Shown: positions 26,432 to 35,028 of the stretch, in pieces | Layout of the letters: the number at the start of each line of letters is the position of its first letter | Position numbering within the stretch: the stretch's first letter is position 1 | Assembly (NCBI RefSeq): GCF_001457035.1 | Contig: NZ_KQ758619.1 | Location: 248,001-312,000, forward strand | DNA length: 64,000 nucleotides | Source: Fictibacillus enclensis | Lineage (GTDB): Bacteria; Bacillota; Bacilli; Bacillales; Fictibacillaceae | Direction of reading: 5' to 3' | Position numbers and translations under genes: made by a program | The notes under the pieces: model-generated | Seen by the model: the letters and a program-made list of their open reading frames with translations, nothing else | What the model was told of the DNA's origin: nothing | The model's database searches: none

Positions 26432-27412
26432 ATGAAGATTAAACAAACGATTGAACGCATTCCCGGCGGCATGATGTTGATTCCATTGCTGATTGGTGCA
26501 TTGATAAAAACATTTTTCCCGGAACTATTTGATTTGCCGGAATTCAAAAGCTCCTTTACGGGCGGGTTGTTAACTGGAACTTCGGCGTTACTGGCGGCAT
26601 TTTATGTGTGCCTCGGTTCAACCATTCGGTTTGAGGCGACTGGCTATATATTGAAAAAGGGAGTATCCTTATGGGTTGGTAAAATTGGAACCGCTCTTAT
26701 TGTAGCGTTGCTGATCAAAGCCCTCGCTCATGATCAGAATCATTTATTTCTCGGACTTTCCGCGCTTGCGATTGTAGCCGCTTTCTCGGATACAAACGGC
26801 GGATTATACATGGCATTAATGGGCCAGCTCGGCAAGAAAAATGAAGACGTCGCAGCCTATTCCATTATGTCATTGGAGTCAGGACCATTCTTTACGATGT
26901 TGATTCTTGGGGTGGCAGGTCTCGCCAGCTTCCCGTTATTGGCATTTGTCTTTGCCATCCTTCCGTTGATTCTCGGTATGATCCTTGGAAACCTGGACGA
27001 AGACATGCGTACTTTCTTAAGCAAGGCTTCAGATGTAATTATTCCACTGTTTGCCCTTGCACTGGGTGCGGGTATTGATTTAACCAAGGTTGTCCAGGCT
27101 GGAGCCTCCGGAATCATCCTTGGGTTGGGTGTTGTTCTTATCACAGGCATTGTTCTTTTCACAGCAGACCGTATAACTGGAGGCGACGGTGTAGCAGGGG
27201 TGGCAGCTGCATCTACAGCCGGCAACGCTTCTGCGGTGCCATTGGCAGTGGCGGCCGTATTTACAGGCTATAAAGAAGTGGCGGCGGTTGCGACACTGCA
27301 GGTGACCGCAGCGGTTGTTGTCACCGCTATTCTTACGCCAATCCTGACCGCATGGCTCGCTAAACGCACACAAAAGAAAAACACCCGGGGAGAAGTCAAC
27401 GTCTCACATTAA
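26432..27412 (+). CDS. KdgT-family 2-keto-3-deoxygluconate-type permease
   Basis: 326 aa, about ten membrane helices. [20 protein letters not shown] start and [16 protein letters not shown] block are typical of KdgT. The family imports 2-keto-3-deoxygluconate or related sugar acids by proton symport. First gene of a three-gene operon with a DUF1537 kinase and PdxA2, which points to uptake of a four-carbon sugar acid rather than KDG. Weak ribosome site GGCGGGGTT. Confidence 0.88.
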   Translation: MKIKQTIERIPGGMMLIPLLIGALIKTFFPELFDLPEFKSSFTGGLLTGTSALLAAFYVCLGSTIRFEATGYILKKGVSLWVGKIGTALIVALLIKALAHDQNHLFLGLSALAIVAAFSDTNGGLYMALMGQLGKKNEDVAAYSIMSLESGPFFTMLILGVAGLASFPLLAFVFAILPLILGMILGNLDEDMRTFLSKASDVIIPLFALALGAGIDLTKVVQAGASGIILGLGVVLITGIVLFTADRITGGDGVAGVAAASTAGNASAVPLAVAAVFTGYKEVAAVATLQVTAAVVVTAILTPILTAWLAKRTQKKNTRGEVNVSH

Positions 27413-27447
27413 CGATCAAAAAGTTTTTAAAAAAGGGGTTTTCTTAC

Positions 27448-28749
27448 ATGCAATTATTTATACTGGCGGATGATCTCACGGGTGCAAATGATTCCGGCGT
27501 CCAATTGTCAAAACAAGGCTTTCGGTCCAACGTTTGGTTTGATGCCTCCCGGGGAGAGGGAGATCGGGCTGATGTGGTGATTTATGATACGGACAGCCGG
27601 GCTGTACAGGAAGAAACAGCATATGACCGGGCACGGCAGGCGGTTACCTTTCTTGAAAACAGAGAGGATGTCCATGTATATAAAAAAATGGATTCTACCC
27701 TCAGGGGGAATATCGGAAGCGAGCTGAAAGCCGTAAGTGACGGCTACAGGCCGGAAATGGTAGTGATTTCTCCGGCCTTCCCGAAGCTCAAAAGGCAGAC
27801 CATCAACGGCACTCTGTTTGTTGACGGATGTCCTGTGGAAAAAACGGAGTTTGGGAGAGACCCAAAAACGCCAGTGAACGAAAGCCATATTCCCACACTT
27901 CTTACGGGGCATGCTACTGGTCAGATTCAAACGATCGATACACAGCTGCTGTCCCGTTCGATTCCGGAGGTCAAAGCAGCTGTCGCTCAAGCGCTGGATG
28001 AAGGGAAAACATGGTTTGTCTGTGATGCTGAAACCGAAGAGCATTTAAAGAAAACAGCATCTGTATTTGCATCCTTCCAAAAAAAAGCGCTGTGGGCAGG
28101 ATCAGCAGGATTGATTGAATACCTTCCGGATGCGCTTGGCCTGCAACCCCCCAAAGAAGCGAATGATGAAACAAGGGAAATCGGAAAAACCCTGACCGTT
28201 TCTGCGAGCTTGTCAGGGACAACAAAAACCCAGCTTGACAGGGTAAAAGAAATGAATGACGTCTGCATGCTCGAAATGGATCCTGCCGATCTTATCCAAG
28301 AAACATATGATGTGCAGACGATTGTGGATGAGGTAAAGCAAAAGAAGGAACAAAAGCATTTTCTCCTTTATGTTGACAGCTGCGAGGAGAATAGGAAAGC
28401 TGCAGAAAAGCTCAGTGTTCAACTGAACATGGACAAAAATCAGATTGGTGAAGCCATTTCAAGAGAGCTTGGCCGCATTGCCCGAAGCCTTTTAATTGAG
28501 TTTCCTGCCATACAGGGACTGGTTTTGACAGGTGGAGATACGGCTAAGGCGGTATGTTCAGAGCTTGGCATGGACAGGATGGAGCTCCGGTCCGAAATCG
28601 AGGCAGGCTTGCCGATCGGCAAATTAAGCAACGAAAACAGTGAATATTGGGCGGTCACCAAGGCTGGTGGATTCGGAAACGAACAATCCTTGGTACACGC
28701 GTTGAAATACATGACAGGAGAGGTGCTGGAATATGAGTCAAGATCATAA
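27448..28749 (+). CDS. Four-carbon acid sugar kinase (DUF1537), D-threonate/D-erythronate type
   Basis: 433 aa, two-domain OtnK/DtnK family. N-terminal ADDLTGANDSGVQLSKQG carries the substrate-binding Asp residues; a TLRGNIGSEL block follows about residue 87; the C-terminal nucleotide domain ends with LTGGDTAKAV and GGFGNEQSLV. The family phosphorylates C4 of D-threonate, D-erythronate or related acids. It overlaps the pdxA2-type gene by 17 nt, which matches the experimentally described pair DtnK-PdxA2 (D-threonate to its 4-phosphate, then oxidative decarboxylation to DHAP). Confidence 0.9.
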   Translation: MQLFILADDLTGANDSGVQLSKQGFRSNVWFDASRGEGDRADVVIYDTDSRAVQEETAYDRARQAVTFLENREDVHVYKKMDSTLRGNIGSELKAVSDGYRPEMVVISPAFPKLKRQTINGTLFVDGCPVEKTEFGRDPKTPVNESHIPTLLTGHATGQIQTIDTQLLSRSIPEVKAAVAQALDEGKTWFVCDAETEEHLKKTASVFASFQKKALWAGSAGLIEYLPDALGLQPPKEANDETREIGKTLTVSASLSGTTKTQLDRVKEMNDVCMLEMDPADLIQETYDVQTIVDEVKQKKEQKHFLLYVDSCEENRKAAEKLSVQLNMDKNQIGEAISRELGRIARSLLIEFPAIQGLVLTGGDTAKAVCSELGMDRMELRSEIEAGLPIGKLSNENSEYWAVTKAGGFGNEQSLVHALKYMTGEVLEYESRS

Positions 28750-29743
28750 AAGTATTGTCGGAATTACTATGGGAGACGCAGCCGGAGTTGGACCGGAAAT
28801 TATTTTAAAAAGTCTCGCTCACCAGGAAATTTATGATCTTTGTGCACCGTTTGTGATCGGTGATGCAAAAATACTCGAGCGTGCAAAAAGCTATGTGAAC
28901 AGTGAGCTTGCCGTTCAAACGATCACAGAAGAAGAACTGGACAACCCTGATTTTCAGTTTGGAACGGTCTACTGTCTGGATCTGAATCTTGTACCTGGAG
29001 ATCTTCCGGTAGGAGAAGTGTCCTCCATTGCCGGACATGCTGCGTTTGAATATTTAAGCAAAGCCATTGACCTGGCCAACCAAAAGAGAATTGATGCGAT
29101 TTGTACTGCTCCTCTTAATAAAGAGGCATTGCATAAAGGCGGCCACAAGTATCCTGGCCACACCGAAATCCTTGCTGAATTGACCAACACCGACGAATTT
29201 TCCATGATGCTTTCTGCGCCGAATTTAAAAGTCATTCATGTGACCACTCATGTTGGCATTTTGGATGCGGTGAAGATGATCAATCCTGAACGAGTGTACC
29301 GTGTCATCAAACTGGCTCATGATACATTGAAAAAGTCAGGCATTGAAACACCGAGGATTGCGGTCTGCGGTATTAACCCGCATGCCGGTGAAAATGGATT
29401 GTTCGGCTATGGGGAGGAAGAAGAAAAAGTAATCCCAGGCGTCCGGAAAGCTCAGGAAGAGGGCATTAAGGTAGTTGGCCCGCTTCCTGCAGACACCTTG
29501 TTTTTCCGCACAGTTCGCGGTGACTTTGATATCGTCGTCGCCATGTACCATGACCAGGGCCACGGGCCGGTAAAAGTGCTCGGGCTCGATGCAGGCGTGA
29601 ACATTACCGTCGGGCTTCCGATCATCCGTACCAGCGTCGATCATGGAACAGCCTTCGATATTGCCGGAAAAGGCATTGCCGAAGAAAAAAGCATGTCCGA
29701 GGCGCTTCGCCAGGCGGTTGAACTGGCTCCAAAAAGAGTTTAA
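28733..29743 (+). CDS. pdxA2: PdxA2-type 4-hydroxythreonine-4-phosphate dehydrogenase family enzyme
   Basis: 336 aa, NAD-dependent oxidative decarboxylase. GITMGDAAGVGPEI start, metal-ligand His residues in VTTHVG (about residue 167), GINPHAGENGLFG (about 212) and YHDQGHGPVK (about 265). In this operon it most likely acts on a four-carbon acid phosphate from the preceding kinase, giving DHAP and CO2, not in vitamin B6 synthesis. Terminator follows. Confidence 0.9.
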   Translation: MSQDHKSIVGITMGDAAGVGPEIILKSLAHQEIYDLCAPFVIGDAKILERAKSYVNSELAVQTITEEELDNPDFQFGTVYCLDLNLVPGDLPVGEVSSIAGHAAFEYLSKAIDLANQKRIDAICTAPLNKEALHKGGHKYPGHTEILAELTNTDEFSMMLSAPNLKVIHVTTHVGILDAVKMINPERVYRVIKLAHDTLKKSGIETPRIAVCGINPHAGENGLFGYGEEEEKVIPGVRKAQEEGIKVVGPLPADTLFFRTVRGDFDIVVAMYHDQGHGPVKVLGLDAGVNITVGLPIIRTSVDHGTAFDIAGKGIAEEKSMSEALRQAVELAPKRV

Positions 29744-29759
29744 TCATTTAAAAGAGGAA

Positions 29760-29790
29760 GAGAAGGCAGAAGATGCTTTCTCTTTTTTTG
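29760..29790 (+). terminator. Intrinsic terminator after pdxA2
   Basis: GAGAAGGCA / TGCTTTCTC stem (one GU pair), 5-nt loop, then seven T. Confidence 0.82.
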
Positions 29791-29796
29791 TTCTTT

Positions 29797-29836
29797 ATGA
29801 AAATGACGTGATATGCAACTATTTTTTGTCGAACCG
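29797..29836 (+). repeat. 40-nt dispersed intergenic repeat, copy 1
   Basis: Matches 55471-55510 at 36 of 40 positions, same strand, starting a few bases after the T-tract of an operon terminator in both cases. Core words GTGATATGCAA and TTGTCGAAC are shared. Confidence 0.7.
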
Positions 29837-29971
29837 CTAGTAATGTGCTCCAATCCGCAACTAATCACCCACCTTGGTTCCAACTTACTATGCCACCCTG
29901 CTTCCTATCTACCTCCCCCTGCCTAACACCCACGACCATTTCCTCATTTTGGAAAAACGAAGCCTTTGTGA

Positions 29972-30000
29972 TTGAATTTTCAGAATACGTCTCTTACAAT
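29972..30000 (+). promoter_or_regulatory. Putative sigma-A promoter of the ROK/PIG-L/ABC/lyase operon
   Basis: TTGAAT, exactly 17 nt, TACAAT. The start codon is 120 nt downstream. The inverted repeat AGTTAG-N9-CTAACT at 30009-30029 overlaps the expected start of transcription. Confidence 0.65.
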
Positions 30001-30119
30001 GGACGCAAAGTTAGGCATCTTTACTAACTAACCATTTTTTTATCCCCACTTTTATTTCCACATCAAGAGGCTTCATCATCCCATTGATCAAAGGAAGACT
30101 AAATAAAAGGAGAGAAGTG

Positions 30120-31322
30120 ATGAAATCCAATCACAAGAGCGGGACCGCCTTTATGAAGGAAAAGAACAAGCGATGTGTTCTCCGTTGTGTAAAAGAAAAA
30201 GGACCGATCTCACGCTCTGAAGTCGCCGATCAGCTTCAGCTGTCCAAACCGACCGTTTCTGCCCTTGTGGAGGAGCTTCTTCAGGAAAATTGGCTAAAAG
30301 AAGTCGGACCGGGAAGCGCCGGCCTGGCTGGCGGGCGAAAGCCTATCCAGCTGTTATTCAACTCCAGGGCGGCTCACGTCATCGGAATCGATATGGGGGG
30401 CACAAAGGTAAGGGCGGGCATCTGTGATCTCGATGGCCAATTGCTTGCTGCCGATGAATTTCCAACCCAAACCCAAAAGAAATCGCTTTTGAAAGCATTG
30501 AAGCAAAACGTAGAAAACCTTTTGAATCAAGCTTCCCTAAATCCTGATGACATCCTCGGCATGGGCATTGGCGCGCCCGGAATGACGGATACAGAAAGAG
30601 GAGTAGTAATTGATGCCCCTAGTTTGAACTGGACGCAGTATCCTTTAAAAAAAGAGGCGGAGGCTTTATTTCCGTGGCCGGTCATGGTGGATAACGATGT
30701 GAATGTGGCTGTCCTTGGTGAACAGTGGCTTGGCGCGGCCAAAGGGATGGACCATGTGGTGCTGATTTCCATTGGTACTGGAGTAGGGTGCGGAATGCTG
30801 ATCAATGGCCAGCTTTACCGTGGAGCGACTTGGGCTGCAGGCGAAATCGGCTATATGGTCACGGATATGGCTAAAGCGAGATGTGCAGACCTTCCGCCAC
30901 CACATGAGGGGTACGGCTTTTTAGAACAATATGTGGGAGGCGCCGGAATCGTCCAGAGCATGAAGCAGGAACTAAAAGACCAGCCAGAGTCGCTCTTTCC
31001 AAATCATTTCTCCGCAAAGGATGTTTTTCAAAAAGCGAAGGATGGAGACCGGGCAGCAGGTAAGGTCCTTGATGAGGTAATTGATCATATTGGATTTGCT
31101 GCAGCCAACATGATTTCAATTATAAATCCTGAAGTTGTTCTTTTAGGAGGTGGCATTTCAAGAAGTGCAGATTGGTTTTTGCCCAGGATTCAGAAGACCA
31201 TCCAAGATTTTGCTCCGGTATCGGCCCCGGTGCTTCCCACAGCTTTGAGAGAAAACCTCGGGGTTGTCGGTGCTGTATCGCTTGTGCTTAGGGAAACGGA
31301 AAGTGTACTTAAAGAGCTGTAA
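30120..31322 (+). CDS. ROK family transcriptional regulator (NagC/XylR type)
   Basis: 400 aa. N-terminal winged helix (residues about 15-75: GPISRSEVADQLQLSKPTVS), then a full ROK sugar-kinase-like domain with DMGGTKVRAG (about 97-106) and ISIGTGVGCGM. The usual ROK zinc cluster CxCGxxGCxE is not kept: the segment reads CADLPPPHEGYGFLE with a single Cys, so zinc binding may be lost or altered. Start at 30120 after AAAGGAG. First gene of a six-gene same-strand run; likely a sugar-responsive repressor of that operon, with an inverted repeat in its leader. Confidence 0.9.
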   Translation: MKSNHKSGTAFMKEKNKRCVLRCVKEKGPISRSEVADQLQLSKPTVSALVEELLQENWLKEVGPGSAGLAGGRKPIQLLFNSRAAHVIGIDMGGTKVRAGICDLDGQLLAADEFPTQTQKKSLLKALKQNVENLLNQASLNPDDILGMGIGAPGMTDTERGVVIDAPSLNWTQYPLKKEAEALFPWPVMVDNDVNVAVLGEQWLGAAKGMDHVVLISIGTGVGCGMLINGQLYRGATWAAGEIGYMVTDMAKARCADLPPPHEGYGFLEQYVGGAGIVQSMKQELKDQPESLFPNHFSAKDVFQKAKDGDRAAGKVLDEVIDHIGFAAANMISIINPEVVLLGGGISRSADWFLPRIQKTIQDFAPVSAPVLPTALRENLGVVGAVSLVLRETESVLKEL

Positions 31323-31337
31323 AAAGGAGATGGATTC

Positions 31338-33845
31338 ATGAAACGTTTCATGGCTGTTATGATATCTGTCCTGTTGACCTCTATCTTGATGGTTCCAGCG
31401 AGTGCGCAGGAACAAACAGCAAGTGAAAAGCCGAAAGATCTATGGAGTGCGTTAAAGCCCCTTGATACCATCATCAGTTTCCTCAATACAGGCGCCCATC
31501 CGGATGATGAGCGAAGCGACCTGCTTGCCTACTTATCCCGTGGAAAAGGGGTAAGGACGGCGAGCCTGATCGCGAACCGTGGAGAAGGAGGCCAGAATGA
31601 AATCGGTAACGAGCTCGGAAATGCGCTCGGCATCATTCGTTCAAGAGAGCTGATTGAAGCCTCAAAAGTGACAGGGGTAACGGTGTACCACCTCAGCCGC
31701 AAACCGAGCGATGAAATTTATGACTTTGGGTTCTCCAAATCAAAAGAAGAAACGCTGGCGAAATGGGGAGAACAAACTGCCTATGAACGGGTCATCCGCA
31801 TGATTCGTACATACCGCCCGGATATTGTTATGCCCTCGTTTTTGGATGTGGATACGGAGCACGGCCACCACAGAACGATGAATTACCTGACGATTAAAGC
31901 CTATCAGGATGCTGCAGATCCCAATGTGTTTCCGGAGCAGCTGAAAGAAGGGCTCAAGCCATGGGCCATCAAGAAGCTTTATCTGCCCTCCGACCAGAAA
32001 AATGCGACCACTTCCTTTGAAATCGGCATGATGGATGACGTATATGGCAAAACCTATCCGCAAATCGGTGAAGAATCCCGTTTTCTACACAAAAGCCAGG
32101 GGATGGGCCAGGACATACCTGCTGTACCAAGAACCATCAACCTGAAGCTTGAGAAATCCAGAGTGGGAACACCGGGAAAAGAACAAACTCTTTTTAATGA
32201 GATTCCTTATGATTTTAAAGAGTATGCCGGCACGCTCAGCGATAAACGTGTGAAGAAGAAGCTGGTAAAGCTGCAGGAAGAGTTTGATGGGATGATTGAA
32301 GAATATCCGAACAGAGCGGCGATTGCCAAAGATGTATATCCGGCCATCAAGCATACCGAAAAGCTGGAGAAACTTGTGAAAAACAGCTCAATGCCAACGG
32401 AAACAAAGAGTGATTTGCTTTTCCGTCTCGATATTAAAGAAAAGCAGCTTATGAATTTGGCGGCAGAAGCATCCAATGTGGATGTGCGTGTGGATCTCAA
32501 CCAGCCTGTACTTGTTCAGGGCGGCTCTGCAAGAGTCACCGTCACTGTAAAAAATAACGGAAAGCAAACGCTCAAATACGTGAAGCCAGCCCTTCACCTG
32601 CCAAAAGGCTGGAAACAGGCGGGGAATGTACCAAAAACAAAGCTGAAGCGCGGCCAATCGCAAAAATTCACGTACGGAATTAAGGTTGCGAAGAATGCTT
32701 CTTATTATCAGCCGTATGATCCTTCTGTCATCACGGCCAGTATTGCTTATAAGGTTCATGGAACAACATCACAAAAAACGTATGAACCGGAACAGACAGC
32801 AGCGGTCCTGCCGGATGTATCGGTTACAAATGATCCGGAGAGCCTGGTGGTCAATACGGCCGACCTGAAAGATTCAATCCAAGTGAAGGTAGAAGCGAAA
32901 AACAATACTGCCGGAAAAGAATCAGCGGTGCTGCATCTTAATGCCCCAGAAGGCTGGAACGTGACCAACAATGATCAGGAGATTACCTTCAAGGAGAAGG
33001 GTGAAGTTCAAAGTGCCACGTTTACCATAGACCTTCCTCAATCGGTAAAAGAGAACGACTACAACCTCCAGCCGGAAGCCAGGGTGAACGGAAAACAGCT
33101 GAGCACATCGGTTCAGGTCATCTCGTACCCTCATATTGGCACCTTCTATTACTTGTATGATGCGGGAACGAAAGCAACCGCTTTTCCACTCCACTTTGAT
33201 GTGGATAAAAAAATCGGCTATGTGGAAAGCGGGTTTGACAGCGTGTCCGGCAAGCTGCGTGCGGTAGGAATGAACGTTGTCTCCCTTGAAAAGGGTGAGC
33301 TGGAATCAGCGGACCTTTCCCAATTCGACACGATTGTGGTCGGCATAAGGGCATACCTCTCCAGGGAGGATTTGCTTCAAAATAACAGCAAGCTGCTGGA
33401 TTTTGTGAAAAATGGCGGTCACCTGGTGGTTCAATATCACAAGCCGGAAGACAAGTGGGATGCTGAAAAATCAGCGCCGTACAAGCTTGTGATCGGCAGC
33501 CCGTCTATCCGCTGGAGGGTAACGGACGAGAATGCAAAGGTAACGATGACAAAGCCGGAACATCCTTTATTTAATACACCAAACAAAATTACCGACAGTG
33601 ACTGGGACCACTGGGTACAGGAACGGGGTCTCTATTACCCAAGTGATTGGGACAACCATTTTGAGACGTTTGTCAGTATGGCCGATCCCGGTGAGCAGCC
33701 ATTTAACGGAGGCATTTTGATGACGGACTATGGAAAAGGAAGCTATTTGTATACCAATCTCGTATGGTACCGCCAAATCCAAAACAACGTGCCGGGCGGA
33801 TACCGGATTTTTACGAATTTAATTGATTACTCCAAAGAGCAGTAA
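31338..33845 (+). CDS. Secreted PIG-L family N-deacetylase with NEW3-like and ThuA/GATase-like domains
   Basis: 835 aa, with a signal peptide (residues 1-23, cleavage near ASA-QE). Residues about 45-280: PIG-L/LmbE zinc deacetylase with AHPDDE (53-58) and EHGHHRTM as the second metal His region. About 385-600: two beta-sandwich NPCBM-associated (NEW3) modules. About 605-835: class I glutamine-amidotransferase-like (ThuA-type) domain. PIG-L enzymes remove N-acetyl groups from GlcNAc conjugates or related amides. Starts 15 nt after the ROK gene and is followed by binding protein, ATPase, permease and lyase. Acts outside the cell, so it probably prepares a substrate before uptake. Confidence 0.88.
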   Translation: MKRFMAVMISVLLTSILMVPASAQEQTASEKPKDLWSALKPLDTIISFLNTGAHPDDERSDLLAYLSRGKGVRTASLIANRGEGGQNEIGNELGNALGIIRSRELIEASKVTGVTVYHLSRKPSDEIYDFGFSKSKEETLAKWGEQTAYERVIRMIRTYRPDIVMPSFLDVDTEHGHHRTMNYLTIKAYQDAADPNVFPEQLKEGLKPWAIKKLYLPSDQKNATTSFEIGMMDDVYGKTYPQIGEESRFLHKSQGMGQDIPAVPRTINLKLEKSRVGTPGKEQTLFNEIPYDFKEYAGTLSDKRVKKKLVKLQEEFDGMIEEYPNRAAIAKDVYPAIKHTEKLEKLVKNSSMPTETKSDLLFRLDIKEKQLMNLAAEASNVDVRVDLNQPVLVQGGSARVTVTVKNNGKQTLKYVKPALHLPKGWKQAGNVPKTKLKRGQSQKFTYGIKVAKNASYYQPYDPSVITASIAYKVHGTTSQKTYEPEQTAAVLPDVSVTNDPESLVVNTADLKDSIQVKVEAKNNTAGKESAVLHLNAPEGWNVTNNDQEITFKEKGEVQSATFTIDLPQSVKENDYNLQPEARVNGKQLSTSVQVISYPHIGTFYYLYDAGTKATAFPLHFDVDKKIGYVESGFDSVSGKLRAVGMNVVSLEKGELESADLSQFDTIVVGIRAYLSREDLLQNNSKLLDFVKNGGHLVVQYHKPEDKWDAEKSAPYKLVIGSPSIRWRVTDENAKVTMTKPEHPLFNTPNKITDSDWDHWVQERGLYYPSDWDNHFETFVSMADPGEQPFNGGILMTDYGKGSYLYTNLVWYRQIQNNVPGGYRIFTNLIDYSKEQ

Positions 33846-33855
33846 GGAACGGAAG

Positions 33856-33881
33856 CAGGAGAGCAGCGCCTCTCCTGTTTT
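33856..33881 (+). terminator. Internal hairpin between the PIG-L and binding-protein genes
   Basis: Perfect 8-bp stem CAGGAGAG / CTCTCCTG, 6-nt loop, then TTTTCC. A weak terminator or an RNA-stabilising stem inside the operon. Confidence 0.5.
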
Positions 33882-33913
33882 CCCTAATTATTTTTTTAAA
33901 GGAGTGAACCGTA

Positions 33914-35002
33914 ATGGCTGGAAAAAAAGCATTATCCTCTATAGCAGGTGCTGTTGTCAGTTTATCGCTGCTCTTAAGCGGATGCATGGCGGGCAGCCAG
34001 ACTGACAAAGCGAGCGGAGATAAAAGCAAGAGTAATTTGGAAGAAAAGGTTGTCATCTATTCACCGCACGGCAAGGATATTCTGCAGGAATTTGAAAAAA
34101 AGTTTGAAGCTAAAAATCCGAATGTCGATGTGGAATGGCTCGATATCGGATCCCAGGAAGTGCTGGACCGGGTTCGTTCGGAAAAGAAAAATCCTCAGGC
34201 CGATGTTTGGTGGGGCGCTCCTTCTGTCATGTTCAACCAGGCGAAGGGGGAAGGGCTGCTCGAGCCGTATAAACCAACGTACGCCAAGGCACTCGAAGAT
34301 GAGTTTCATGACAAAGACTGGGCATGGAGCGGAACGAGCCAGACGCCCGAAGTCATCATGTACAACAGCAAGAAGCTGTCAAAGGGAGAAGCGCCAAAGG
34401 ACTGGGATGACCTCTTGGATTCCAAATGGAAGGATAAAATTATTATTCGTTATCCTCTCGCATCCGGAACGATGAATACCATTTTCTCCGCAATGATATA
34501 CCGCGATTACAAAGATTCAAAGGATCCCAAGAAAGGCTACGAGTGGCTGCAAAAGCTTGATGCCAACACGAAAGAGTATTCCGCGAACCCTGAAATCATG
34601 TACAGCAAAGTGGCTAAAGGGGAAGGAACGGTATCGGTTTGGGATATGCCGGACGTTGTCATGCTGAAGGAAGAAAAAAATTATCCGTTTGACTTTGTCA
34701 TTCCCGAGAGCGGGACGCCTGTACTGACCGAAGGAATCGCTCTTGTGAAAAATGCCAAACATCCAAAAGCAGCGAAAGCGTTCTATGAGTTTGTGAATTC
34801 CAAGGAAGCCAACAAAATTCTCGCTGAAAAGCATTACCGCATCCCGACCCGTACGGATATTGATAACCTGCCAAAATGGATTGAAGAAACAAAAATCAAG
34901 CCCATGGACATTGACTGGAAGGTCTTTGAAAGCAAGTCCAACGGGTGGATGGAATATTGGGATAACAACATTAAAAACAAAGAAAAAGAACAAAAAGAGT
35001 AG
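33914..35002 (+). CDS. ABC transporter substrate-binding lipoprotein
   Basis: 362 aa. Lipoprotein signal with lipobox LLSGC (Cys at about residue 24). The mature part, beginning VVIYSPHGKDILQEF, belongs to the cluster of Fe(III)/phosphonate/polyamine-type binding proteins (SBP_bac_6-like). The Tyr ligands that mark ferric-binding proteins are not obvious to me, so an organic ligand is possible. Encoded with its ATPase and a fused permease; AAAGGAG ribosome site. Confidence 0.88.
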   Translation: MAGKKALSSIAGAVVSLSLLLSGCMAGSQTDKASGDKSKSNLEEKVVIYSPHGKDILQEFEKKFEAKNPNVDVEWLDIGSQEVLDRVRSEKKNPQADVWWGAPSVMFNQAKGEGLLEPYKPTYAKALEDEFHDKDWAWSGTSQTPEVIMYNSKKLSKGEAPKDWDDLLDSKWKDKIIIRYPLASGTMNTIFSAMIYRDYKDSKDPKKGYEWLQKLDANTKEYSANPEIMYSKVAKGEGTVSVWDMPDVVMLKEEKNYPFDFVIPESGTPVLTEGIALVKNAKHPKAAKAFYEFVNSKEANKILAEKHYRIPTRTDIDNLPKWIEETKIKPMDIDWKVFESKSNGWMEYWDNNIKNKEKEQKE

Positions 35003-35028
35003 TTTTTCGAGGAGAGGGGGAGCTGGAC

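Larger units (their letters stand above)
29744..30119. other. Intergenic region between the pdxA2 operon and the ROK operon
   Basis: 376 nt without a gene. Holds the pdxA2 terminator (29760), a 40-nt repeat shared with 55471 (29797), a pyrimidine-rich stretch of no recognised content (about 29845-29940), a sigma-A promoter (29972-30000) and a 6-bp inverted repeat AGTTAG/CTAACT (30009-30029) just after it. Confidence 0.7.
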
